Source: Oscillospiraceae bacterium
Lineage (GTDB): Bacteria; Bacillota; Clostridia; Oscillospirales; Oscillospiraceae
Length of the DNA stretch: 64,000 nt
NCBI GenBank assembly: GCA_015067925.1
Contig: SVLN01000001.1
Location: 54,585 to 118,584 of the forward strand
Direction: 5' to 3'
Positions 25,841 through 34,540 of the stretch are shown one piece after another; the first letter of the stretch is position 1; the number at the start of each line of letters is the position of its first letter. Under the pieces are notes generated by a model. It had not been told where the DNA came from and ran no database searches. It saw only the letters and a program-made list of their open reading frames with translations. A program made the position numbers and the translations under genes.

Positions 25841-27214
25841 ATGAAAAAATTTCGTACTTATTTCGCGTTTCTTTTATGCATCCTGGTGATTTTCACCACT
25901 TCTGCGCCCGCTTTTGCTGCGCAATCGGATGCGCCTGCCCTTTCCGCCCGCGCAGCCATGCTGGTTGATCTGCAGTCAGGCCGTGCACTTCTGAGCCACA
26001 ATGCCGACGAAAAGGTCTATCCCGCCAGTTTAACAAAGATCATGACCTGTCTTCTGGCCCTGGAAAACAGCAATCTCGACGACATCGTCACAGTCAGCGA
26101 ATCTGCCCTGGCAGGCATTGATCCCGACGGCACCACCGCCGATCTGAAACCCGGTGAAGAGATCAGCATGAATGACCTGCTGCACTGCATTACGGTCTAT
26201 TCCGCCAACGAGGCCTGCAACGTCATTGCAGAGCATGTCAGCGGCAGTGTCTCCGCTTTCCTCGCTCTGATGAACCAGCGTGCCGCGGAACTGGGCTGTA
26301 CCGGTACCCACTTCACCAATACCCACGGTCTGCATGATGAGGCCAACTACACCACCGTGCGTGATTTGTATCTGATTACCGAGGCCGCCCTGGAGCATGA
26401 GGCTTTCCGGCTGATGACCGCCAAGACCAGCTACACGGTCCCTGCCACGAATCTGTCTGCCGAGCGCAAACTGAACACCTCAAACTATCTCATCAGCCGC
26501 CAGAGCCGTGAGGATTATTACTATCCCCTCGCCACCGGCATCAAGACCGGCTTCACCACGCCTGCGGGCCGCTGCCTGATCTCCCGGGCCAATAACGGCA
26601 CGCTGGATCTTCTGGTGATCGTCTGCGGTGCGGCCACTATGATCGACACCAACGGCAATCTGATGATCGAAAGCTTTACAGACGCAAAATCCCTCTTTGA
26701 GTACGGCTTCAATACCTTCCGCGCTGTAACCCTGGTCACTCCTCTGGAGCCCTTGGGCAGCATTCCTGTTACGCTGAGCGCGAACGTGGCCTCTTCTGTG
26801 TTTGCCCCCGCCGAAAAGATCACGACGCTGCTTCCCAGGGATTATGATCCTGAGTTGGTGGAGCGAATCATTAAACTGGACAATCCCGACGGGATGGAAG
26901 CTCCCGTTGCTAAGGATCAGAAGGTCGGCACTGTGGAGGTTCGCTATAACGGTGAAATCATTGGATCCACCGATCTTCTGGCCATTGCTGCCATTGAGCG
27001 CTCCTTTATGAAACAGCTTGGCAGCAGTATTTCGGCGTTCTTCCAGTCCTCTGCATGGAATATCATTCTGGCAGTGATTGCGTTTTTGGCGCTGGCCTTC
27101 GTGATCACGCTTATCATTCTGTATCTGCGCGCGCGGCGCAACCGCAAACGCCGCCGCGATCTCAGACGCAGGGAGCAGATGCTCAGCAAAATGCATGGAG
27201 GGAATGAATCATGA
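25841..27214 (+). CDS. D-alanyl-D-alanine carboxypeptidase (DacF/PBP5 type)
   Basis: Serine peptidase S11 of 457 residues. A signal peptide (cut after PAFA, about residue 26) is followed by the active-site SxxK in [13 protein letters not shown], SxN in [14 protein letters not shown] and KTG in [17 protein letters not shown]5-like C-terminal beta domain comes next, then a membrane helix ([24 protein letters not shown]) and an Arg/Lys-rich tail. It trims the terminal D-Ala of peptidoglycan stem peptides. In sporulating relatives dacF acts on cortex, but vegetative use is equally possible. It overlaps the glycosylase gene by 4 bases. Confidence 0.92.
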   Translation: MKKFRTYFAFLLCILVIFTTSAPAFAAQSDAPALSARAAMLVDLQSGRALLSHNADEKVYPASLTKIMTCLLALENSNLDDIVTVSESALAGIDPDGTTADLKPGEEISMNDLLHCITVYSANEACNVIAEHVSGSVSAFLALMNQRAAELGCTGTHFTNTHGLHDEANYTTVRDLYLITEAALEHEAFRLMTAKTSYTVPATNLSAERKLNTSNYLISRQSREDYYYPLATGIKTGFTTPAGRCLISRANNGTLDLLVIVCGAATMIDTNGNLMIESFTDAKSLFEYGFNTFRAVTLVTPLEPLGSIPVTLSANVASSVFAPAEKITTLLPRDYDPELVERIIKLDNPDGMEAPVAKDQKVGTVEVRYNGEIIGSTDLLAIAAIERSFMKQLGSSISAFFQSSAWNIILAVIAFLALAFVITLIILYLRARRNRKRRRDLRRREQMLSKMHGGNES

Positions 27215-27774
27215 CGCTTTCCGCTCTTTGCGAACAATGCCAGCACTGCACCGGCTGCGGTTTGTCGCAGACCCGCAATAAGCTCGTATTCGGCGTCGGC
27301 CCTGAAAATGCAGAAGTTCTTTTCATCGGCGAAGGCCCCGGCCAGCAGGAGGATCTGCAAGGTGAGCCCTTTGTGGGTGCCGCCGGACATCTTCTCGACG
27401 ACATGCTGCTGATTGTGGACCTGGGCCGCGACAACTGCTATATTGCCAATATCGTCAAGTGTCGCCCGCCCGGAAACCGGGATCCCCTGGAAACCGAGCA
27501 AGAGGCCTGCTTCCCCTGGCTGCAGCAGCAAATCGAGATTCTTCAGCCGAAAATCATCGTCTGCCTGGGCCGTATCTCCGCGCAGAAACTCATCAAGCCG
27601 GATTTCCGCATCACCCGCGAGCACGGACAATGGTTCAGTTACAACGGAATCCCCATTATGGCCATGTACCACCCCTCCGCCCTGCTGCGCGACCCGTCCA
27701 AACGGCCGGAGTCTTTCCGTGATTTAAAAATCCTGCAGCAAAAAGTCTCGGAATTATGTACCCATACGCCTTAA
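27211..27774 (+). CDS. Uracil-DNA glycosylase, family 4 (Fe-S type)
   Basis: A 187-residue type 4 glycosylase. Cysteines [12 protein letters not shown] at the N-terminus and [17 protein letters not shown] fit the [4Fe-4S] ligands; the catalytic loop is [17 protein letters not shown] and the C-terminal loop MYHPSALLR. It removes uracil from DNA to start base-excision repair. It is translationally coupled to dacF (ATGA) and followed by a terminator. Confidence 0.93.
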   Translation: MTLSALCEQCQHCTGCGLSQTRNKLVFGVGPENAEVLFIGEGPGQQEDLQGEPFVGAAGHLLDDMLLIVDLGRDNCYIANIVKCRPPGNRDPLETEQEACFPWLQQQIEILQPKIIVCLGRISAQKLIKPDFRITREHGQWFSYNGIPIMAMYHPSALLRDPSKRPESFRDLKILQQKVSELCTHTP

Positions 27775-27799
27775 AAGCAGCTGCGCCGCAGCTGCTTTT
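27773..27799 (+). terminator. Terminator of dacF-udg
   Basis: AAAAGCAGCTGCG and its exact complement around one base, followed by TTTTTGCC, overlapping the glycosylase stop codon. Confidence 0.8.
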
Positions 27800-27827
27800 T
27801 GCCATCCTGCAAGTCAGAGGTGAATCT

Positions 27828-28718
27828 ATGAACAAAAAACGAATCCTGCGAACGCTCCTGCTCATCGTTGTTTTCACGATGTTGGTCTGCTTTGTTCTGA
27901 TGGCTCTCAACTCCAGTCTTGTCGTTCGTCGTTATCAGATTGAAGATGATCGGATTACCGCACCTGTGCGCATTGCCCTGCTCACCGATCTTCACTCATG
28001 CAAATATGGCGAGAATCAGCAGGAGCTCATCCGGGCCCTGGATGAGCTGTCGCCGGATCTTGTGTTGCTGGGCGGCGATATTTACGATGATGAGGTGCCG
28101 CACGATAACACTGAACGCTTCCTTTCCGGCATTGCTGGCTGCTACCTTTGTTATTACGTCACCGGCAACCACGAATACTGGGCTGGTGCAGAGGAATGGG
28201 CACACATCAAAAGCATGCTGGAAGCTCACAACATTACCATCCTCTCAGATCAAAGCACAATGATTTCCGTCAACGGCAATGACATCAATCTCTGCGGCGT
28301 CAACGACCCGGACGTTTACATGGTCACCTATGACCCGGAAGCCGATCCCGCGCTGCATGACCGGGCAAAGGCGAACAAGCTTGAAACCTTCTTCCTGCAG
28401 CTTGACTCTGTTTCCCAAATTGCAGATAACGGGAATTACACCATTCTGCTCTCCCACCGACCGGAGCATATGCAGGCCTATTCTTCCCATCCCTTCGACC
28501 TGGTGCTCTGCGGCCATGCCCATGGTGGGCAGTGGCGCATCCCTGGCCTTCTGAATGGCCTTTACGCGCCGAATCAGGGGTTGTTTCCCTCCCACGCCGG
28601 TGGGAGATACGAAGAAAACGGAACTACTATGATCGTCAGCCGCGGCCTCGCCCGGGAATCGACGAAGGTGCCTCGTATCTTCAACCGACCGGAACTGGTT
28701 TTGATCGATCTTCAATAG
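27828..28718 (+). CDS. Membrane-anchored metallophosphoesterase
   Basis: A calcineurin-like phosphoesterase of 296 residues, started at ATG 27828 behind AGAGGTGAA. An N-terminal helix (ILRTLLLIVVFTMLVCFVLMAL) anchors it. The metal motifs appear in order: LLTDLHSCKYG (DxH), LLGGDIYDDE (GGD), VTGNHEYW (GNHE) and CGHAHGGQWRIP (GHxH). The YkuE/YaeI-like subgroup removes headgroup phosphates or hydrolyses UDP-diacylglucosamine-like lipids; the substrate here is unknown. It stands alone after a terminator. Confidence 0.88.
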   Translation: MNKKRILRTLLLIVVFTMLVCFVLMALNSSLVVRRYQIEDDRITAPVRIALLTDLHSCKYGENQQELIRALDELSPDLVLLGGDIYDDEVPHDNTERFLSGIAGCYLCYYVTGNHEYWAGAEEWAHIKSMLEAHNITILSDQSTMISVNGNDINLCGVNDPDVYMVTYDPEADPALHDRAKANKLETFFLQLDSVSQIADNGNYTILLSHRPEHMQAYSSHPFDLVLCGHAHGGQWRIPGLLNGLYAPNQGLFPSHAGGRYEENGTTMIVSRGLARESTKVPRIFNRPELVLIDLQ

Positions 28719-28787
28719 ATTTGTCCTTTTTATCGGACACAAGCTGTGATAAAATGATACCAACACAGAGAATCGAGGTGCTGTACC

Positions 28788-29777
28788 ATGGCGAAATCTG
28801 CGAATCAAAAACTCAAGCTACTGTATCTTCAAAAGTATCTTCTGGAGCACTCGGATGAGAACCATCCTGTTACTGTGGCGGATATGATCGCCTATCTTGC
28901 CGGTCACGACATCTCGGCTGAGCGCAAGAGTATCTATGACGATCTTGAGGCGCTGCGCCAGTTTGGTCTGGATATCATCAAGACGTCCGGCCGCTCCACC
29001 GGCTACTTTGTGGGTGAACGGGACTTTGAACTGCCGGAACTGAAGCTTCTGGTGGACAGCGTGCAGTCCTCCAAATTCATCACCCACAAAAAGACCCTCT
29101 CCCTCATCAAGAAAATCGAGAGCCTGGCCAGCGTGCACGATGCGCAGCTGCTGCAGCGCCAGGTCTACGTGCGCAACCGGGTCAAGAGCATGAATGAGAG
29201 TGTTTACTACAACGTGGACGAGATCTCCGGTGCCATCACCCAGGACAGAAACATCAAATTTCTCTATTTCGAGTACACCACTTCAAAGGAACACCGCTAC
29301 CGCCGCGACGGCGACTTTTACGAGATCAGCCCCTTCGCCCTGATGTGGGACGATGAAAACTATTACATGCTGGGCTGGGAAGAAGACTCCCGTCAGATGA
29401 AGCACTTCCGTGTGGATAAAATGACCAACATCAGCACCCTGGAAACGCGCCGCACCGGAAAGGAGCACTTTGAGGGAATCGATATGAGCGCCTACACCCA
29501 GAAGGTCTTCGGCATGTTCTCCGGCGAACCCCGGCAGGTCAAGCTCCGCTTCGAAGAGCACCTGGTAAGCGCCGTTATTGACCGCTTCGGCAAGGATCTG
29601 ATCATCATGCCCGAACCGGACGGCAGCTTTACCGTGAATCTGGATGTGGTGGTCTCTCCCCTGTTCTTCGGCTGGGTCTTTGGCTTTGCTACCGAAGTGC
29701 AGATCCTGCACCCGGCTGACGTACGGGAAGAAATGCGCACCCTGGCCCTGGCCGTGGCGGAGCAGAACGGTGGCTGA
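28788..29777 (+). CDS. WYL-domain transcriptional regulator
   Basis: A 329-residue regulator with an N-terminal winged HTH (KLLYLQKYLLEHSDENHPVTVADMIAYL...ISAERKSIYDDLEALRQFG), the WYL domain core (ISPFALMWDDENYYMLGWEEDSRQMKHFRVDKM) and a C-terminal WCX extension. WYL domains sense nucleic-acid or nucleotide ligands and often regulate stress or defence genes. Its stop overlaps the start of the ATPase gene (TGATG), so the two form one unit. No strict -35/-10 pair was found upstream, only a TAAAAT at 28750. Confidence 0.88.
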   Translation: MAKSANQKLKLLYLQKYLLEHSDENHPVTVADMIAYLAGHDISAERKSIYDDLEALRQFGLDIIKTSGRSTGYFVGERDFELPELKLLVDSVQSSKFITHKKTLSLIKKIESLASVHDAQLLQRQVYVRNRVKSMNESVYYNVDEISGAITQDRNIKFLYFEYTTSKEHRYRRDGDFYEISPFALMWDDENYYMLGWEEDSRQMKHFRVDKMTNISTLETRRTGKEHFEGIDMSAYTQKVFGMFSGEPRQVKLRFEEHLVSAVIDRFGKDLIIMPEPDGSFTVNLDVVVSPLFFGWVFGFATEVQILHPADVREEMRTLALAVAEQNGG

Positions 29778-30523
29778 TGATGGACGAACGAGCTCTTTTC
29801 ATTCGCTCAGTCAGCCTGACGGACGAACCGTATGGCTGGCTGCGGGATATTCCCGCCATCGCTCACCTGATGCGGCAAGAAATCAACCTTACCAAGCCGG
29901 TCACCTTCTTCGTGGGCGAAAACGGTACGGGAAAATCCACGCTTCTGGAGGCCATCGCCGTGGCCAGCGGCTTCAATCCCGAAGGCGGCACCAGAAATTT
30001 TAACTTTTCCACCCAGGATACCCATTCCAGCCTGAGCCGTTCTCTGCGCTTGGTGCGAAACCGCTATGCAAAGGACGGATTCTTCCTGCGGGCGGAGAGT
30101 TTTTACAACGTAGCCAGCTACATCGACAAGCTGGACGCTGAGCCCGGTTTTGGCGGGCCGCTGATCGACAGCTACGGCGGCGTTTCTCTGCATGACCAGT
30201 CCCACGGCGAAAGCTTTCTGGCCCTGGTGCAGCACCGTTTTCACTCAGACGGCTTGTATTTTTTGGACGAGCCGGAGGCCGCCCTGTCACCCATGCGTCT
30301 TTTGACCCTGATGGCAGAGATCCATTCCCTGGCCAAAGACGGCGCGCAGTTTTTGATCGCCACCCACTCCCCGATCCTCATGACCCTACCCAATGCCCAG
30401 ATTCTGCAGTTTACTGCTGCTGGCATTGAAGAAGTGAGCTATCGGGAAACGGAGCATTTTCAGATCACCAAGCAGTTTCTGGATTCCCCGGAGCGGATGC
30501 TCCACTATCTTCTAGGCGAATAG
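29777..30523 (+). CDS. AAA/ABC-type ATPase (COG3910-like)
   Basis: A 248-residue ABC-fold ATPase without membrane domains: Walker A FFVGENGTGKSTLLEAIAVA, an ABC-like signature SHGESFLAL, Walker B LYFLDEPEAALSP and an H-loop FLIATHSPILMTLP. It is RecF/SMC-like in motif order but lacks a long coiled coil and any TOPRIM or nuclease domain. Start and WYL stop overlap. Its partner and substrate are unknown; a DNA- or stress-linked role is inferred from the WYL neighbour only. Confidence 0.85.
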   Translation: MMDERALFIRSVSLTDEPYGWLRDIPAIAHLMRQEINLTKPVTFFVGENGTGKSTLLEAIAVASGFNPEGGTRNFNFSTQDTHSSLSRSLRLVRNRYAKDGFFLRAESFYNVASYIDKLDAEPGFGGPLIDSYGGVSLHDQSHGESFLALVQHRFHSDGLYFLDEPEAALSPMRLLTLMAEIHSLAKDGAQFLIATHSPILMTLPNAQILQFTAAGIEEVSYRETEHFQITKQFLDSPERMLHYLLGE

Positions 30524-30525
30524 AC

Positions 30526-30557
30526 AAAAAGAGCAGCGGATCAACCGCTGCTCTTTT
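30526..30557. terminator. Bidirectional terminator
   Basis: AAAAAGAGCAGCGG and CCGCTGCTCTTTTT around a 5-base loop. It ends the plus-strand ATPase gene and lies across the stop codon of the convergent minus-strand paralogue operon. Confidence 0.85.
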
Positions 30558-31353
30558 TCTTCTTTAGAACGAGAATTAAAACGAGGGAGAGTGCAGCAAC
30601 TCCTGCTACCAAACAGGTGGGCAGAATCCATGCAGGCGTCAAAGCACTCTGCGCACCTTCGCCCGAGGCAGGATAGAGCTGAATCGTCTGATACTCCACC
30701 ACAGGCAATTCTTTGCTTGTGGGTTCACTCAAACAAACCCAATCCCTTCCTTGGGGCGTCGTCCCCAAGTATCCCCAAATGCGTCCGTCCTTGTCCTTGT
30801 AAAGGTGCTCGAACACATAATTGCTCTCAACCATTTCTTCCGCATTCATAAGCTTACTGAAGGTCGCAACTGCACCGGGGTAGTCATAGGTAAACGGCCT
30901 GGGCACGTTTTCCAGCATGGAAATCGCCGTGCCGTCATCAGGATAAAGCGCTTCTTTGTGCTCGTCCAGAAAGCTTTGGCCATCATATTCCAGAATGGTC
31001 TGATCCAATTTGATCCAGCCGGAGATGAGTTGGATGCCGGTGGAATAGTCCACGTATCCCCATTCCCCATCTTCAAGGGTGCAGAGAATCTTGAGCCGGA
31101 TTCCGTTCGCCAACGATCCCGGTTCGATTCTGCCTTCCGATGAAGTGTAGTACTTCACTTTCCCATCCGGTTCCGAATATACCTTTACAGCGCCCTCAGG
31201 TGCATTCATAATATGAACGCGGCCATACAGCTCACAGCCATGCTTGCTATGATTCACATAGCTTCGATAATCGATCAAATCCGCCTGGGCTGTGATGCCC
31301 AAAAGGAGCACCAACAATACAAGCAGCGCAAACAACCGATACGTCCGTTTCAT
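30541..31353 (-). CDS. Secreted membrane-anchored SH3-like protein, paralogue 1 of 3
   Basis: A 270-residue protein: signal peptide ending LGITAQA, a shared motif HSKHGCELYGRVHIMNAPEG, an SH3-like stretch (VKVYSEPDGKVKYY... EWGYVDYSTG...GWIKLDQTIL), the box YDGQSFLDEH, a second box DKDGRIWGYLG...DWVCLSEPTS, then a C-terminal helix (WILPTCLVAGVAALSLVLILVL) with KKKK. It should face outwards, anchored at both or one end. Two conserved cysteines may pair. It is last of a five-gene operon. I know no assigned function. Confidence 0.78.
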   Translation of the reverse strand: MKRTYRLFALLVLLVLLLGITAQADLIDYRSYVNHSKHGCELYGRVHIMNAPEGAVKVYSEPDGKVKYYTSSEGRIEPGSLANGIRLKILCTLEDGEWGYVDYSTGIQLISGWIKLDQTILEYDGQSFLDEHKEALYPDDGTAISMLENVPRPFTYDYPGAVATFSKLMNAEEMVESNYVFEHLYKDKDGRIWGYLGTTPQGRDWVCLSEPTSKELPVVEYQTIQLYPASGEGAQSALTPAWILPTCLVAGVAALSLVLILVLKKKKSSG

Positions 31354-31384
31354 CCATCGTGCTCCTTTCTTTCCAGGCTATACC

Positions 31385-32269
31385 TTAAGCCTCAAAGTCC
31401 CGGTCATCGCCGCGCCAGCCGGTGCACTGAAGAGACTTCATTCTTCCTTTCATGGTCTTGGGTTTCATGATTCCCGGCTGGGTATTGTTCCAGCTCTCTG
31501 CTCCCCTTTTCTTTTTCAGAGTAAGAATCAAAGCAATAGAAATAACAGCAACTCCAGCCACCAGGCAAGTGGGCAGAACCCACGCAGGGGCCGACTCGCT
31601 CTGGATCTCAATGTCCGACGCTGGATATAAATTAAGGGGCTGATACTCAGCCACAGGAAGATTGGGATTGATTGGATCACTCAGGCAAATCCAGCAATCC
31701 CTTCCTTTGATGTAACCCCAAAGCAGACCATTCTCATCTTCGAACAACCAGTCAAAGACGGTTTTGCTTTCCAGCAAGTGTTCTGCATTTACAGAAGAAA
31801 CCGAGGCAGGGGCTCCGGGATAAGGATAAGTGAACGGAAACATTGTGCCTTCCAGCATTTGCACCGCCGTACCATCGTCCGAATACAGAAGCAGGCTATG
31901 ATCCTCAATGAAGCTTTTGGAGTCATATTTCAGGACAGTTTGATCCATTCTGATCCATCCGCCAGTGGCGCCACCCGGAACAGAAAACCGAATCACGCCC
32001 CAGGCCTCATCCCCGTAAGTATAAGAGATAAACACCTCTTCACCATTCTGCAAGGTGCCCAAAACTTCTTTTCCGTTTGGTTTTCGATAAACGCCCAGGG
32101 CGCCTTCCGCTGCATTGATGTAGTGGCTTCGACCATAAAACTTACAATCATCTCTATGCCAATCTAAAAAGTTGTTTTGAAATTCCAGAATCATATCAGC
32201 TTGTGCTGTGATGCCCAGCACAAGAACAAAAACCAAGGATAGTGCAATTAACCGAAAAATCCGTTTCAT
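31385..32269 (-). CDS. Secreted membrane-anchored SH3-like protein, paralogue 2 of 3
   Basis: A 294-residue paralogue of its neighbours: signal peptide (...LVLGITAQA), HRDDCKFYGRSHYINAAEG, SH3-like VYRKPNGKEVLGTLQNGEEV, GGWIRMDQTVLKYDSKSFIEDH, ENGLLWGYIKGRDCWICLSDP, then the helix WVLPTCLVAGVAVISIALILTL. It differs in a longer, polar 40-residue cytoplasmic tail with Trp, Lys and Arg, which could contact a cytoplasmic or membrane partner. Start is 3 bases after paralogue 3. Function unknown. Confidence 0.78.
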   Translation of the reverse strand: MKRIFRLIALSLVFVLVLGITAQADMILEFQNNFLDWHRDDCKFYGRSHYINAAEGALGVYRKPNGKEVLGTLQNGEEVFISYTYGDEAWGVIRFSVPGGATGGWIRMDQTVLKYDSKSFIEDHSLLLYSDDGTAVQMLEGTMFPFTYPYPGAPASVSSVNAEHLLESKTVFDWLFEDENGLLWGYIKGRDCWICLSDPINPNLPVAEYQPLNLYPASDIEIQSESAPAWVLPTCLVAGVAVISIALILTLKKKRGAESWNNTQPGIMKPKTMKGRMKSLQCTGWRGDDRDFEA

Positions 32270-32272
32270 CCA

Positions 32273-33052
32273 TTATACCTCCTTTGTTTTCTTCCCCCTC
32301 AGAACGGCAAGTAAACCGCCGGAAAGCACAGCAACACCGCCCACCAGAACGGCAGCCAAAGTGCCCGTATCCATCGTGTTCGGCACATCGATCACCTTCA
32401 CAGGGTACAGTTCCAGCTGCTGACGTCCGGCATCAGGCAGTTCACTGTTGGTGGGATCAGACACGCAGATCCAGCCACGGCGGCCCATAAAGTAACCCAC
32501 ATGGCCCCAGATACGGCCTTCCTCATCCTCAAACAGACTTTGCAGAGAAAACCACTCATCACTCAGCACATACTCGGCCGGAATGTAGCTCTTGGTCGGG
32601 CCGGAACCAGGATAGGCATAATCGTAAATCAGATCTTCATCCGTAAGACTCTCCAACATGGCCTTAACCACAGCTTCATCCTCAAAAAACGCTTCAGAGT
32701 ACTCTTCCGTAAAGCTTACATGATCATATTTCAGAACGGTATCCGCAAGCGGCATCCAGCCGTCGCCTTCCGGAGTCTCCACGTAGCCCCAGGCTTCGTT
32801 GTCATACGTAAACTGCACATGCAGGGCCGTGCCGTTCTCCACCGTGCCTACGACGCTGCTGCTCTTAGGAGAAACGTACACAGCTAGGCCGCCCTCCGGG
32901 CTGTTGACAATTCTGCTGCGGGCGTAATAGCTGCATTCCTTCGAATGGCTGCGATAGAAGCTGTCCTCCGGCTCCCAGATCACATCCGCCTGAGCAGCAA
33001 AGCTGAAAAAGATGCAAAGCACCAGAACAAGGGCGAAAAAACGAACTCTCAT
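32273..33052 (-). CDS. Secreted membrane-anchored SH3-like protein, paralogue 3 of 3
   Basis: A 259-residue member of the same family and the first of the three in transcription order: signal peptide (...FFSFAAQA), HSKECSYYARSRIVNSPEG, SH3-like VYVSPKSSSVVGTVENGTAL with EAWGYVETPEGDGWMPL, KYDHVSFTEEY, DEEGRIWGHVGYFMGRRGWICVSDPTNSELPD, and C-terminal helix LAAVLVGGVAVLSGGLLAVL plus RGKKTK. Its ATG overlaps the small membrane protein stop by 4 bases. Function unknown. Confidence 0.78.
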   Translation of the reverse strand: MRVRFFALVLVLCIFFSFAAQADVIWEPEDSFYRSHSKECSYYARSRIVNSPEGGLAVYVSPKSSSVVGTVENGTALHVQFTYDNEAWGYVETPEGDGWMPLADTVLKYDHVSFTEEYSEAFFEDEAVVKAMLESLTDEDLIYDYAYPGSGPTKSYIPAEYVLSDEWFSLQSLFEDEEGRIWGHVGYFMGRRGWICVSDPTNSELPDAGRQQLELYPVKVIDVPNTMDTGTLAAVLVGGVAVLSGGLLAVLRGKKTKEV

Positions 33053-33405
33053 AACAATCCCTCCATTTCAATCATTTGCAGCACAAGGCCCAGGAAATAC
33101 GACAGGGCGTTGGCCTGCAGCGAGAACCAAAACGGCTTTTTGACCGAGCTGGCAGCTTTGTAGCACCGCCACTCAATCAAGACTGCCGCGACTTCCAAAA
33201 CAATCACCACCGGCACCATAGGAAGCTCCCCATTCATCCTTGCAAAGGAATGCAGAAGCACCACCGGCGGATTGGTCAGGCAGTTGCACAACGTGACCAC
33301 CAAAAGGTCTCTTCCCCGCACGCCGCGCAGCCGCGCGAAGCACAACTCAATCAAAAGCGTCAGTAGAAGGGAAACCAAAAGGCTCAAAAGCAAGTCACTT
33401 CCCAA
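33049..33405 (-). CDS. Small polytopic membrane protein, unknown function
   Basis: A 118-residue hydrophobic protein with about four membrane segments (LLLSLLVSLLLTLLIELCF, LLVVTLCNCLTNPPVVLL, MVPVVIVLEVAAVLIEW, FWFSLQANALSYFLGLVLQMI). The middle CNCLTNPP is notable. I start it at TTG 33405, 7 bases after a perfect GGAGG. It overlaps the MFS gene by 11 bases and paralogue 3 by 4 bases, so it is tightly co-translated with both. No family recognised. Confidence 0.75.
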   Translation of the reverse strand: MGSDLLLSLLVSLLLTLLIELCFARLRGVRGRDLLVVTLCNCLTNPPVVLLHSFARMNGELPMVPVVIVLEVAAVLIEWRCYKAASSVKKPFWFSLQANALSYFLGLVLQMIEMEGLL

Positions 33406-34402
33406 CGCGCTGCCTCCTTCCCGCCGCAGGCACCAGGATCAGAAGGCTCACAAGCGCAAGAACGCACAGCCAGAGCCCTCCCTCTCCCGGCAGATGAAGG
33501 CCCAGATATTGGGGCAAGAAACCGACAAACAGCGCCAGGGTCAGAAGACCAAACATGGCACCGCAGCTGGCACGGTATCGGGTACACAGACTGTAAAGGG
33601 TCATGGGCATGGTCATGTTAAAGAGGAAAATGGCGCACAGGCCCGCCAAGGCATATTCGCCCAGCAGAAACAGCACCGCACTCAAAAGCAGAGAAACAGC
33701 GGCGGAAAGCCGAATCCCCCAGCGGTCGGAGACAATTCCGCCGCAGGCCTTGCCGCCCGCAGTACATACAACCGCCAGCAGAGCAAATACACCGGTTTTC
33801 CAGGAAAAGGCCATGAACAAACCACTCATGGAGCGCAGCACAACCACCAGGAACATGGCTGCAAGAATCAGTATACTCCAGGGCGCGTTTTCTTCCGTTT
33901 GCTCCTCCTGCTTCGAGGCAAGCAGCAAGCACACCAACGCACAGGCAACCAGCACCAGGGCAACAGGAACCGAAAACATCGCCGTTCGTTTACCCAGAAT
34001 CGTTCCCAAATACAAGCCAATGGCACCGGGCGCCACAAAGATGCCCAAGGGCGTCGCTTTTCTCGGCGCGCCACGCATCACCTCAACGCCGCCGCCCACA
34101 TGGAACAGGCCGTTGCCAATGCCGATCACAATGGCCGTGCTCATCAGACTGGGCAGCACAAATCCCGCCGCCACCAGCACGCAGCCCAGGGCGGAAAATC
34201 GGTTTGCCTTTCCAAAATAGTCCGCCAGAATCCCCATCGGCAGCTGCAGCGCGAACGCACAGAAATTATAGACCAGCAGCGAAATCGCCCAATTTCCTTC
34301 CCCATAAAAGCGGGAAAATAGAATCAGGGCGCAGGAAAAGTCCACCAAAAAATGCACGCAGGACAAAAAAGCTGTTCTAGTCGTGTAATTCATCGGCTTC
34401 AT
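33395..34402 (-). CDS. MFS-type permease (Fsr-like)
   Basis: About 335 residues from ATG 34402 (MKPMNYTTRTAFLSCVHFLVDF); roughly 10-11 membrane helices. QLPMGILADYFGKANR is the MFS loop between helices 2 and 3, and GIGNGLFHVGGGVEVMRG resembles the fosmidomycin-resistance (Fsr) branch. It is shorter than the usual 390-400 residues. The gene is first of the five-gene operon, behind its own promoter and an ATCGAT repeat. Substrate unknown; export is inferred from the branch. Confidence 0.8.
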   Translation of the reverse strand: MKPMNYTTRTAFLSCVHFLVDFSCALILFSRFYGEGNWAISLLVYNFCAFALQLPMGILADYFGKANRFSALGCVLVAAGFVLPSLMSTAIVIGIGNGLFHVGGGVEVMRGAPRKATPLGIFVAPGAIGLYLGTILGKRTAMFSVPVALVLVACALVCLLLASKQEEQTEENAPWSILILAAMFLVVVLRSMSGLFMAFSWKTGVFALLAVVCTAGGKACGGIVSDRWGIRLSAAVSLLLSAVLFLLGEYALAGLCAIFLFNMTMPMTLYSLCTRYRASCGAMFGLLTLALFVGFLPQYLGLHLPGEGGLWLCVLALVSLLILVPAAGRRQRVGK

Positions 34403-34452
34403 TTCCTCGCCCCCTTTATGGATATAGACGAAAAAGCTTCCTCTTTGTTCCA

Positions 34453-34502
34453 ATTTTCTCACAAAAATATACAAGTGTCAAGATAAATCGATATCCATCG
34501 AT
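34453..34502 (-). promoter_or_regulatory. Promoter and possible operator of the MFS/SH3-paralogue operon
   Basis: Minus strand TTGACA (34476-34481), 17-base spacer, GAAAAT (34453-34458). Just upstream of the -35 two ATCGAT hexamers sit 4 bases apart (34487-34502), an arrangement typical of a dimeric repressor or activator site. Confidence 0.55.
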
Positions 34503-34505
34503 AAG

Positions 34506-34538
34506 AAAACCCCTTCAGAACAAATCTGAAGGGGTTTT
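34506..34538. terminator. Terminator of the comM-thiI-cinA unit
   Basis: AAAACCCCTTCAGA and TCTGAAGGGGTTTT around ACAAA, right after the cinA stop; symmetrical A/T flanks. Confidence 0.85.
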
Positions 34539-34540
34539 GC

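Noticed and set aside
28720-28755. Sigma-A promoter of the WYL gene (TTGTCC with TAAAAT)
   Set aside because: The spacer is 23 bases, too long; no better pair was seen, so only the -10-like box is mentioned.
33272-34321. 349-codon plus-strand ORF rich in H, Q, K and R
   Set aside because: Antisense of the hydrophobic MFS gene, which explains its polar composition.
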